DNA of 8,118 nt from Deltaproteobacteria bacterium (GCA_031278835.1 JAITJP010000010.1:1-8118); one strand, 5' to 3'. Counted from the stretch's first letter, positions 1-5,679 are shown. Program-made: numbers and translations. The notes: generated from the sequence alone by a model not told the origin.

Positions 1-1061
1 GCGTTACCGTGGAGGCCAGGCCCTCTTCGGTGGGCGCCTTGGGCGGCCAGGGTTTGGCTAAGCCGGTGGGCGAAGCGGCCCCGCCGCCGGTTCAAAGGGT
101 CCCGGGCCAGGTTATGGCCGAGCCCAGGATTAACGCCGTTTTTGTCTATGACTACTCGGATCGCATGCCTTATTACGAATCGGTCATAAGGGATTTGGAC
201 CGGGAAGTTCATTTGGTGGAGATCCACGCCGCCATCGTGGACGTCAATACTAATTTTAGGCGAGATTTGGGGGTCAATTGGCAAGGCCTGGCCACGCCCG
301 GGGATGTTTCCGTGGGCCTGGACATGTCAACCGACTCCACGCCCTTTGACACTTTGCCGGTTCCCGGTCAGCCGGCCGGGCAGGGGGCCACCCTTTCCAC
401 GGTCTACACCCAGGGGCCCAATTTTTTCGTGGCCAGGATCCAGGCCCTGGAACAGGAAGGCGAGGCCCGTTTGTTGGGTCGGCCCTCGGTCTTGACCATG
501 GATAACCAAGAAGCCACCTTGGAAAACACCACCACCTACTACATCGAGGTGGCCGGCTACCAAACCGTGGATCTTTTTCGGGTGGACGCTGGAACCATTT
601 TGCGAGTCACTCCTCACATCGTGGAAGGACGTCAAGGCGAAGCTTCTTCGATCCGCCTAAACGTCACTGTCCAGGATAGTCAGGATTCCGAGGCCGGGAG
701 TTCCATGACCGCCAGCATGGCCATCCCGCCGGTCAAACAAACCAGAATCACTACCCAAGCTCTCATCCAAAACGGACAAAGTTTACTTATTGGGGGCTAT
801 TACTTTGAAAGTAAACAAAACACTGAAGCGGGGGCCCCGTTTCTAAGAAAAATACCGCTTTTGGGCAGACTTTTTAAGTCTACCTCCAAATCAAATGAGC
901 AAATGGAGCGCATGGTCTTAATTACCCCCAGAATCATCAGGCTCGGCGATATTCAACAATTGCCCTCCCATCTTGATGACGAGAGTTTCGCCCGGAGCCC
1001 CACCCAAACCGACTATGAACCCAGGGTGCCAAAACCCAAGGGCGGCTGCGCCGGCTTATGA
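1..1061 (+). CDS. sctC: SctC, type III secretion outer-membrane secretin (5' truncated)
   Basis: This is the C-terminal part of the secretin that forms the multimeric outer-membrane pore of the T3SS. The frame is open from base 3 and gives 352 residues before the TGA at 1059-1061. The GTG at 9 is internal, because the true start lies upstream of the window. Residues about 40-75 look like the end of the last periplasmic N-domain (VYDYSDRMPYYESVIRDLD, then VHLVEIHAAIVDV). The secretin core follows, with the typical GQSLLIGGYYFES near residue 260 and the signature PFLRKIPLLGRLF near 280-291, then MVLITPRII near 304-312. The last 40 residues are a polar tail, which in this family can bind a pilotin or anchor the barrel; that role is inferred here. 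The stop overlaps the sctD start (ATGA), so the two are probably translationally coupled. Bases 730-920 are visibly more AT-rich than the rest. T2SS GspD or a type IV pilus PilQ would be alternatives, but the neighbours settle the assignment. Confidence 0.95.
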   Translation, partial: VTVEARPSSVGALGGQGLAKPVGEAAPPPVQRVPGQVMAEPRINAVFVYDYSDRMPYYESVIRDLDREVHLVEIHAAIVDVNTNFRRDLGVNWQGLATPGDVSVGLDMSTDSTPFDTLPVPGQPAGQGATLSTVYTQGPNFFVARIQALEQEGEARLLGRPSVLTMDNQEATLENTTTYYIEVAGYQTVDLFRVDAGTILRVTPHIVEGRQGEASSIRLNVTVQDSQDSEAGSSMTASMAIPPVKQTRITTQALIQNGQSLLIGGYYFESKQNTEAGAPFLRKIPLLGRLFKSTSKSNEQMERMVLITPRIIRLGDIQQLPSHLDDESFARSPTQTDYEPRVPKPKGGCAGL

Positions 1062-2587
1062 CCCAAAGCCTTGAATGGAGGGTCATGGCCGGACCCAACT
1101 TGGGCGCCTCGATAGCCCTGGGGGTGGGCAAGACCATCATCGGTTCCGGAGACGAGTCAGATCTGATCTTGCGCGATCGAAGTCTTCGGCCGAAACATTT
1201 GGAACTGGACATCGCTCCAGACGGCCCGGGGGCCTTTATTGTTTTGGCCAAGCCCTTGGAGGGCCAAACCCGCCTGGACGGGGAAGTCTTGGAGGCTCAA
1301 GGTCGGACGGTCAAGCCGGGGCAAGTTATTTCCCTGGGTTTTTCGGCCCTGGTTTACGGAACCTCTGAGAGCGATTTCCAAGGAACCCAACTGGTGCCCT
1401 TGGCCTACGCCCGCTCCTTGGCCCCGGAAAGGGCCGAGAGCTTGGCTGAGCTCTCGGCCGAGAGCGGCCCGGCTGGTCGGGCTGAGGCCGGCCCAGAGCC
1501 AGGGGGCCAGCCAGCCGAGCCCGAGGTGGGGCCCATGGAATCAAGCCAGGCTGAGGGTCCGGAGGGCTCTGGGGAAAATCTAAAAATTGGAAAAAAGCCC
1601 AGGGAAAAATCGAGGTTGGGCTTACTGGGCCTGGTTTTGGTGGTGGCGGCTTTACTATTGTTGGTTTTTGGCCCGGCCAGAAAGGATAAAATGGCCGAGG
1701 AGTTAAGTAATCAGCGAACCTTACTTCAAAGTAATGGTTTTGAAGCTCTGGAGGTGGTCAGACAAGGCAGCGGCCTAGAGGCCTACGGTGAGCTGGAAAG
1801 CGACGCGGAATTAAGCCGTTTGGTGGAACTGGTCAAAGGCCGCCCCACTACGGTGTTTTTGAGGATTTCGGTCAAAAAGGATCTCTTGGAGGCGGCCCGT
1901 CAAGCCCTAAATTCATACGGATTTTATCCAGCGCTTTTCTTTGACAACCAAGGGCGGCCCACGGTCACCGCTTATATGTTAAATCAGGGCGTTGAGGACA
2001 AGGTTTTTGAGGACTTGGCCAAAGACGTTCCGGCCTTGGAACCGGTCAAGAGCGTGGTTCACCGAGAGGTTTTGGAACCTATTTTGCTTCAAGAACTGGT
2101 GGCGGCCGGCCTGGCCGATATCCAGGTCACCTTTCGGGAGGGTTTTTTGGAACTGGCCGTGGGGCCCGGTTTTGAACAGGGCCGGCTTTTGGCCCAGACC
2201 TTTAACAAAATCGCCGGTCGGGTCGGCGTTCCGGTGGTTTACAGCCTTTCGACCTTAAGCCCCCAGGGGGCCCCGGCCCTGGAGGAAGCCGCTCCGGTCA
2301 TCCAAGCCGGCGGCCCTGAGGCCCTGGTCAGTCTGGCCCCCGGGCCCGAGGCGGCTAACCCGGTGGTGGCCCTGGCCGAACCCGAAAACCCCAACGATCC
2401 GGCCTCGTTTTTGGACGTGGTCGGGGTGACCCTGAGCCCGATGAGGTTTGTCAGTACCCGGGACGGCCAAAAACTTTTTGAGGGCAGCACCCTGCCGGGC
2501 GGCTGGGTTATCACCACCATTGAGGCCAGAACCCTGACCCTGGCCCGGGGAGAAGAAGCCCTGGTGGTGGTTTTGGGCCAAGAATAA
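1058..2587 (+). CDS. sctD: SctD, inner-membrane ring protein with FHA-like cytoplasmic domain
   Basis: This is a 509-residue bitopic protein of the outer inner-membrane ring, linking the secretin to the cytoplasmic platform. Residues 5-103 form an FHA-like domain (LEWRVMAGPNLGASIAL, then DLILRD and KHLEL). The usual FHA GR and SxxH phosphothreonine contacts are replaced (IIGSGDESD and SLRPKH), so it is probably a structural fold rather than a phosphopeptide reader; SctD proteins commonly show this. Residues 110-180 are a low-complexity Ala/Glu/Gly/Pro linker. A single transmembrane helix spans about 187-205, preceded by KKPREKSR. Periplasmic ring-building modules fill 210-400, a second Pro/Ala-rich linker lies at 400-448, and a conserved C-terminal module follows (FLDVVGVTL, then RDGQKLFEGSTLPGG). 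The start at 1058 is preferred over the ATG at 1085 because it keeps the first beta strand, and the SD-like GGAGGG before 1085 is only 2 nt away. It is longer than YscD (about 420 residues), mainly because of the linkers. Confidence 0.93.
   Translation: MTQSLEWRVMAGPNLGASIALGVGKTIIGSGDESDLILRDRSLRPKHLELDIAPDGPGAFIVLAKPLEGQTRLDGEVLEAQGRTVKPGQVISLGFSALVYGTSESDFQGTQLVPLAYARSLAPERAESLAELSAESGPAGRAEAGPEPGGQPAEPEVGPMESSQAEGPEGSGENLKIGKKPREKSRLGLLGLVLVVAALLLLVFGPARKDKMAEELSNQRTLLQSNGFEALEVVRQGSGLEAYGELESDAELSRLVELVKGRPTTVFLRISVKKDLLEAARQALNSYGFYPALFFDNQGRPTVTAYMLNQGVEDKVFEDLAKDVPALEPVKSVVHREVLEPILLQELVAAGLADIQVTFREGFLELAVGPGFEQGRLLAQTFNKIAGRVGVPVVYSLSTLSPQGAPALEEAAPVIQAGGPEALVSLAPGPEAANPVVALAEPENPNDPASFLDVVGVTLSPMRFVSTRDGQKLFEGSTLPGGWVITTIEARTLTLARGEEALVVVLGQE
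1432..1459 (+). repeat. Perfect 11-bp inverted repeat inside the sctD linker
   Basis: GGCCGAGAGCT (1432-1442) and its exact reverse complement AGCTCTCGGCC (1449-1459) are separated by TGGCTG. In mRNA this would be a stable GC-rich stem-loop. The left-arm core GGCCGAGAGC occurs again as a direct copy at 1456-1465, so a second pairing register is possible. The repeat lies in the codons of the disordered linker between the FHA-like domain and the membrane helix, where protein constraint is low. Whether it has a function is unknown. Confidence 0.8.
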
Positions 2588-2725
2588 AAAGGCCCGGCCC
2601 TATTGTTTGACCATTATTTAAGCATTTTTGATTGGCGACTTAGCCTGGAAAAAAATAAATTTTTATTTTTCCTTGCCGGGCGCCCCTCGTATTAACCAGT
2701 ATTATTTAGACTTGGAGGTCTAAAA
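2588..2725 (+). promoter_or_regulatory. AT-rich leader between sctD and the sctE-like gene
   Basis: This 138-base non-coding spacer breaks an otherwise compact operon. It holds an A/T tract bracketed by GG and CC (2647-2672, with A7 and two T5 runs) that forms only an imperfect hairpin, an 8-bp palindrome GGGCGCCC (2678-2685), and TATTAT at 2700-2705. TTGCCG at 2673-2678 lies 21 nt upstream of that hexamer, too far for a standard sigma-70 promoter. A separate transcription start for the downstream genes is plausible, but I cannot point to a convincing -35/-10 pair. Confidence 0.35.
2705..2724 (+). promoter_or_regulatory. Hairpin presenting the Shine-Dalgarno of the sctE-like gene in its loop
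   Basis: TTTAGAC (2705-2711) and GTCTAAA (2718-2724) are perfect inverted repeats around the loop TTGGAG. The ribosome binding site GGAGG (2714-2718) lies almost wholly in this loop, 7 nt before the ATG at 2726. The 7-bp stem is AT-rich and weak. Such a layout could either display the SD to the ribosome or allow its occlusion by a ligand. The regulatory role is inference; the inverted repeat is seen directly. Confidence 0.5.
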
Positions 2726-2932
2726 ATGAGTGAAGCGGAAAAGTCACCTTGGGATGCCTTAAGCTCCGAGGAACCGGCCCAAACCAAGGCCTTAAGAGAG
2801 GAAGTCTCGGAACTGGACTCCAAATTAAGAGTGGTCATTGACAAAGGACTGCCCGTGGACGAGTTTCCCGTCTACAAGGGGCTAAAAACGGCCACCGAGG
2901 CCGCCTTGGACATAGTTGATAAGAAAAAATAG
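2726..2932 (+). CDS. sctE: SctE-like small protein (YscE/PscE family needle co-chaperone)
   Basis: This gene encodes a 68-residue acidic/basic helical protein with no signal peptide or membrane segment. A polar N-terminus (1-16, SPWDALSS) is followed by a predicted helix at 17-39 (ALREEVSELDSKLRVVID), a short Gly/Pro loop at 40-45 and a second helix at 46-64. Size, helical hairpin, the central turn containing Gly, and the pattern of an aromatic then a hydrophobic helix 2 (EFPVY, then ALDIV) agree with YscE/PscE (66-67 residues), which with the TPR protein SctG holds monomeric needle protein in the cytoplasm. Position supports it: directly after sctD and before the sctG-like gene, as in ysc operons. 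The main alternative is that this is itself a divergent needle protein, since EFPVYKGL aligns loosely with the EYxLYRNA stretch of MxiH/YscF. However, the needle's NPxNP turn and C-terminal IxQNF are missing. A strong SD (GGAGG, 7-nt spacing) fixes the start. Confidence 0.6.
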   Translation: MSEAEKSPWDALSSEEPAQTKALREEVSELDSKLRVVIDKGLPVDEFPVYKGLKTATEAALDIVDKKK

Positions 2933-2960
2933 TTAAATAGCCAAAAAGGCCTAAAGGCCT

Positions 2961-2976
2961 GGCCCGGGCCCGGGCC
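2961..2976. repeat. 16-bp perfect palindrome GGCCCGGGCCCGGGCC
   Basis: The sequence equals its own reverse complement over 16 bases and is built of overlapping GGGCCC/CCCGGG units. It follows two direct copies of AGGCCT (2947-2952 and 2955-2960). It overlaps the left arm of the next hairpin by two bases, and so may be part of one compound structure. Its role is unknown. Confidence 0.7.
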
Positions 2977-3024
2977 AAAGCCAATCGGCTTTGGGGCCAG
3001 TTGGCTTTGGTTGGCAGTTTTTTT
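2975..3024 (+). terminator. Competing hairpins followed by a T7 run (possible attenuator or terminator)
   Basis: CCAAAGCC (2975-2982) pairs perfectly with GGCTTTGG (2987-2994) around a 4-nt loop AATC. The same left arm, extended to CCAAAGCCAA (2975-2984), pairs perfectly over 10 bp with TTGGCTTTGG (3001-3010). The two structures exclude each other. If the first forms, a short stem GCCAG/TTGGC (2996-3000 and 3011-3015, one G-U pair) can form just before the T7 run at 3018-3024. This is the logic of a transcription attenuator, but the terminator-like stem is weak, so activity is uncertain. No leader peptide was found ahead of it. Confidence 0.4.
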
Positions 3025-3045
3025 GCCCTGGCCCCGGGTTGGCTT

Positions 3046-3062
3046 AAACTCGTTTAGAGTTT
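3046..3062 (+). repeat. Small inverted repeat AAACTC/GAGTTT
   Basis: AAACTC (3046-3051) and GAGTTT (3057-3062) flank the loop GTTTA with perfect complementarity, extended by two possible G-U pairs. It is one more stem in the inverted-repeat cluster of the sctE-sctG gap. It has no T-run, so it is not a terminator. It could be an operator half-site pair or simply part of the folded leader. Confidence 0.45.
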
Positions 3063-3164
3063 GGTCGCCCTGGGCTTGGTTAATTGATTACTCAGGCGGG
3101 ATGTTTGTTTTTTTGGGCTCCCAGGTAGGGCGGCCCCTATGAATCATTTCCCGAAATTACGAGG

Positions 3165-3184
3165 GGGGCTTAGCCCCATGGAGG
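3165..3184 (+). promoter_or_regulatory. GC hairpin plus Shine-Dalgarno ahead of sctG
   Basis: GGGGC (3165-3169) and GCCCC (3173-3177) form a 5-bp stem with loop TTA, directly followed by the ribosome binding site GGAGG (3180-3184), 7 nt before the GTG start at 3192. The SD decides the start: the ATG at 3178 is out of frame with the TPR gene. The stem ends three bases before the SD, so it may influence translation initiation. Confidence 0.5.
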
Positions 3185-3191
3185 TTTCCAA

Positions 3192-3590
3192 GTGTCCGAT
3201 TTGAAAGACTTAGCCAAAAATCCGGCCAAACTAGGCGAATGGCCGCCCGTGCCCAAGCTGGTTGAGATAGGCCTTTTTGGCGCCCACAGCGGGCAAATGA
3301 CCGGGGCCCTTAGTTTGTTCCAAGGCCTGTTGCAGGCCTCGCCGGAACTGATTCCGGCCAAGCTGGGCATGGCTTTTATCGATTTGGTCACCAATCAGTT
3401 CGATAGGGCCGAAACCACCATTAGGGAAGTTTTGACCAAAAAGCCCGATCACCCCGAGGCCTTGGCCCTGTTGGGCCTAAACTTGGCCCTGTCCGGGCGG
3501 CAAGACGAGGCCGAACCCATTTTGGTCGAGGTGGCCAAAGGCACCGGGGCTTCGGCCGAACTGGCTAGGTTCTTACTGACCGGTCAATGA
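3192..3590 (+). CDS. sctG: SctG-like TPR protein (needle chaperone; HrpB1/HrpK-like)
   Basis: This gene encodes a 132-residue soluble protein made of about three TPR-type helical pairs: residues 21-52 (LVEIGLFGAHSGQMTGALSL), 55-86 (KLGMAFIDLVTNQFDRAETT) and 88-122 (HPEALALLGLNLALSGRQDE). The small-residue TPR positions (G, A) are in register. In the ysc/psc systems SctG binds the C-terminal helix of the needle subunit and, with SctE, prevents its premature polymerisation. Its place between the sctE-like gene and sctJ supports that role. The first repeat, with its LVEIGL opening, also resembles the HrpB1/HrpK family of plant-pathogen T3SS, so the exact subfamily is open. The start is GTG with SD GGAGG 7 nt upstream. 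The stop overlaps the sctJ ATG (ATGA), so the genes are translationally coupled. The function is inferred from fold and position; the client needle gene is not in this window. Confidence 0.7.
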   Translation: MSDLKDLAKNPAKLGEWPPVPKLVEIGLFGAHSGQMTGALSLFQGLLQASPELIPAKLGMAFIDLVTNQFDRAETTIREVLTKKPDHPEALALLGLNLALSGRQDEAEPILVEVAKGTGASAELARFLLTGQ

Positions 3591-4369
3591 GCCCCATGCC
3601 CTTTCAGCCCAACCTAGTCCTGAGCCGCCTTGCCCGGAAAACTCCTTGGCTAAAAGTGGTCCTTATCTTGGCCGCCTGGTTTATGGCTTTTTGTTTGACG
3701 GCTTGTCAAAGCGAGCTTTATTCTGGCCTGACCGAGCAAGAGGCCAACGCCATGTTGGTCCTTTTGCTCTCCCAGGATTTTGAGGCGGCCAAGGTCGATA
3801 AGGGTAAGTCCGGCTTTTCCCTGACCGTGGACCAGGCTCAGATGGCCGTGGCCCTGGAACTCTTGACCACCAACGGCTTTCCCCGGACCAAGCACGAAAG
3901 CATGGGCACGGTTTTTTCCGGTCAAGGCATGATCTCCACCCAGACCGAAGAACCGGCCCGTCTTTCTTACGCCTTGGCCCAGGAGCTCTCGGAAACTTTT
4001 TCCAGGATCGACGGCGTCTTGACGGCCAGGGTCCACGTGGTCTTGGCCACCCGGGACCAAAGCGGCAGCCTCTCCAGCCCGGCCACCGTGGCCGTGGTCA
4101 TCAGGCATCTGCCAGAATCCCCGGTGGCTAACCTAAGCCCAAAGATCAAGGAAATTAGCGCCAAAAGCGTTCCGGGCTTACTGGAAAACGGCGTTTCCAT
4201 CATGCTGGTGCCGGTCAGAATCGAGGTCATCTTGCCAACCGTGTCCAAGCCCGGCCTTTTGAGCTGGCCCCGAGCGCTTGGCCTGGTTTTACTGGTCCTG
4301 GCCGCCGGCTTTTTAGTGACCCGGCTGCTTTTAAAGCGCCGCCGCGGCCGGGCCGAGCCGCTCGGCTAA
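3587..4369 (+). CDS. sctJ: SctJ, inner-membrane ring lipoprotein
   Basis: This gene encodes 260 residues of the YscJ/MxiJ/PrgK family, the inner ring of the basal body in the inner membrane. A lipoprotein signal peptide ends in the lipobox LTAC with Cys40 as the likely lipidated residue. The mature protein begins with the family hallmark SELYSGLTEQEANAMLVLLL, corresponding to the YscJ/FliF first ring-building module. The second module carries EEPARLSYALAQELSETFSR followed by IDGVLTARVHVVLA (residues 121-154), the most conserved block of the family. A C-terminal transmembrane helix lies at about 227-248, followed by the basic tail KRRRGR, as in Ysc-type SctJ. The signal peptide is long at its N-terminus (about 22 residues before the hydrophobic core); an ATG at 3596 would shorten it by three residues. 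The coding region overlaps the sctG stop by 4 nt and ends 3 nt before sctK. Confidence 0.96.
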   Translation: MSPMPFQPNLVLSRLARKTPWLKVVLILAAWFMAFCLTACQSELYSGLTEQEANAMLVLLLSQDFEAAKVDKGKSGFSLTVDQAQMAVALELLTTNGFPRTKHESMGTVFSGQGMISTQTEEPARLSYALAQELSETFSRIDGVLTARVHVVLATRDQSGSLSSPATVAVVIRHLPESPVANLSPKIKEISAKSVPGLLENGVSIMLVPVRIEVILPTVSKPGLLSWPRALGLVLLVLAAGFLVTRLLLKRRRGRAEPLG

Positions 4370-4372
4370 ACC

Positions 4373-5068
4373 ATGAATAATTTTTTTCGAGAGCTGGTCA
4401 AAAACCCGGCCTTAATGGCCGCCCTGGTGGCCTTTAATGAGCCCTGCCAGGCCCCGGCTCGGCTTAAAATCGATTGGGCCCAGCCTGACCGCACAAGCGG
4501 CCAGGTCCAGGACCAAGAAGGCCGCCTCCAGGCCTTTATCGAGGCTGAACTTAGAAAAAAGCCCAGCCTGAGGCGCTTTTTTCCCAGCCCTCCGGGCCCG
4601 GAGGATTTTTGGGACTTTGGCCCAGAACCCCTTAGGCTGGCCCTTTTAAATGAGGCCGACTTTGACCAACTGGCCCTTAGGTTTGGGGCGGCCGTCTGGG
4701 GCCAAGTTTTGGCCCAGGTCGTGGAGGCCAAAACGGTCCGGGCCTTAAAGGCTAATCTGGGTCCGGACTTACTGGACTGGGCTATTGAGCGGGGCCGCTT
4801 TTGGCTAGGCGATTTGGGCGATTTTTATCGCCAGAAGGCTTGGCTTCCTAATGATCGGCCCGGCTTGCGGCTAACCGGCCTTAGGGCCATTAACCTGGCT
4901 TGGAGCCCCTTGCCGGCCCCCTTGGCCGCCAGGCTTGGCCACCGGCTAATGGCCGAGCCTGACTTTGGGAGCGATTGGTCCCAGAGTCTGGCCGAAAGAA
5001 CTTTCGCCAGGCTAAAACATTTACTGTTAACGGAGGTGGCCCCCTCATGGCGGCCCTGTTTTTCTTAA
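4373..5068 (+). CDS. sctK: SctK, sorting-platform adaptor
   Basis: This gene encodes a 231-residue soluble protein of the YscK/MxiK/PscK family, which links the SctQ pods of the cytoplasmic sorting platform to the SctD ring. The family is weakly conserved, and the call rests on size (YscK is about 209 residues), position between sctJ and sctL, and pattern. There is a short N-terminal helix (NNFFRELVKNPALMAALVAF), an FIEAELRKKPSLRRFF segment near 55-70, and a conserved-looking core at about 98-150 (FDQLALRFGAAVWG, then LDWAIERGRFW). It has no membrane segment or signal peptide. It is rich in Trp and Leu, as is usual for the family. The start lies 3 nt after the sctJ stop with no strong SD, suggesting translational coupling. 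Its last 22 bases overlap the sctL start. OrgA-type proteins of other T3SS classes fill the same role. Confidence 0.82.
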   Translation: MNNFFRELVKNPALMAALVAFNEPCQAPARLKIDWAQPDRTSGQVQDQEGRLQAFIEAELRKKPSLRRFFPSPPGPEDFWDFGPEPLRLALLNEADFDQLALRFGAAVWGQVLAQVVEAKTVRALKANLGPDLLDWAIERGRFWLGDLGDFYRQKAWLPNDRPGLRLTGLRAINLAWSPLPAPLAARLGHRLMAEPDFGSDWSQSLAERTFARLKHLLLTEVAPSWRPCFS

Positions 5069-5679
5069 ACGGCCAAGCCCCGGCCATCTTGCCGGGGGTT
5101 AAACTGGTCAAAGCCCCCCAGGCCAACTTGTTTTTGGAGGCTCTGGAGCTGCGGGAAAAAATCGTGGCCCAAGGGCAAGAATTGGCCAAAAAGGCCGAGC
5201 AAGAACGGAAAAAACGCTCCGATGAGGGTTACCAAGACGGCCTGGAGGCCGGCCGGGACGAATATACCCTCAAAATCATGGACACGGTCATGGCCTCAGT
5301 CGAGTACTTGGAAAAGTTTGAAGGCGATTTGGCCAACATCGTCGAGGAGGCCGTTCGCAAGATTATTGGCGATCTGCCCTCAGACCAGGTGGTGGTGGGC
5401 TTGGTCAAAAAGGCCCTAAGGACCATGAGAGACGACCGCAAGATCTTGGTTCGGGTCTCCCCCGAGGACGAGTCGGCCGTTAGGACGGCTTTGGTGGGCA
5501 CCTCGGAGAGTTGGGCCTCCTTTTTGGAGGTTCGGGGCGACGGGCGGCTTAACAAGGGCGACTGCGTTTTGGAAAGCGATCTGGGCGTGGTCGAGGCCAG
5601 CGTGGCTACCCAGTTAAAAAATCTCTCGGCCGCTTTAAAAAACTCCATAGGCTCCAGGGATTCCGGCCAGGGCTTTTAA
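5047..5679 (+). CDS. sctL: SctL, ATPase stator (FliH/YscL family)
   Basis: This gene encodes a 210-residue cytoplasmic stator protein that binds the N-terminus of SctN and connects the ATPase to the SctQ/SctK pods. The N-terminus carries the family pattern LPGVKLVKAPQANLFLEALE, followed by a long charged helix (35-60) and a GxxxGxxxG run (GYQDGLEAG, 61-69) as seen in FliH/SctL dimer helices. The C-terminal domain includes KILVRVSPEDE (132-142) and the highly conserved RLNKGDCVLESDLGVVEASV (167-186), then TQLKNL. The start is the ATG at 5047 because it has a strong SD (GGAGG, 5032-5036, 10-nt spacing) and gives the family's N-terminus. The same frame continues upstream to a TTG at 4975, but that start would overlap sctK by 94 bases and adds no conserved sequence. 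The gene overlaps the sctK end by 22 nt. Confidence 0.93.
   Translation: MAALFFLNGQAPAILPGVKLVKAPQANLFLEALELREKIVAQGQELAKKAEQERKKRSDEGYQDGLEAGRDEYTLKIMDTVMASVEYLEKFEGDLANIVEEAVRKIIGDLPSDQVVVGLVKKALRTMRDDRKILVRVSPEDESAVRTALVGTSESWASFLEVRGDGRLNKGDCVLESDLGVVEASVATQLKNLSAALKNSIGSRDSGQGF

Larger units (their letters stand above)
2933..3191 (+). other. Non-coding gap rich in inverted repeats, in the expected sctF position
   Basis: This 259-base stretch lies between the sctE-like and sctG-like genes, exactly where ysc-type operons carry the needle gene sctF (about 80 codons). No needle-like reading frame is present on the + strand: all three frames are interrupted and no NPxNP or QNF-type ending can be read. 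The 5' half contains several hairpins and a T7 run (annotated separately), and the 3' half holds a second T7 run (3108-3114), a G/C hairpin and the sctG ribosome binding site. It could be an attenuator or terminator region, a degraded gene, or the leader of a separate transcript. Confidence 0.6.

Noticed and set aside
2673..2705. TTGCCG and TATTAT as a sigma-70 promoter for the sctE-like gene
   Set aside because: The spacer is 21 nt, outside the usual 16-18. Other nearby hexamer pairs also fail on spacing or sequence.
2941..3057. Open + strand frame in the sctE-sctG gap that could be read as a small hydrophobic peptide
   Set aside because: It has no ATG, no Shine-Dalgarno and a composition explained by the GC palindromes. 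It does not resemble a needle or inner-rod protein.
4975..5046. TTG start that would extend sctL by 24 residues
   Set aside because: It would overlap sctK by 94 bases, has no ribosome binding site and adds no conserved sequence. The ATG at 5047 has a clear SD.
5229..5648. Long antisense frames, for example 139 codons opposite sctL and others opposite sctJ, sctN and sctO
   Set aside because: They are shadows caused by the high GC content and codon bias of the + strand genes. They lack SDs and recognisable protein features, and every sense frame is a confirmed T3SS component.
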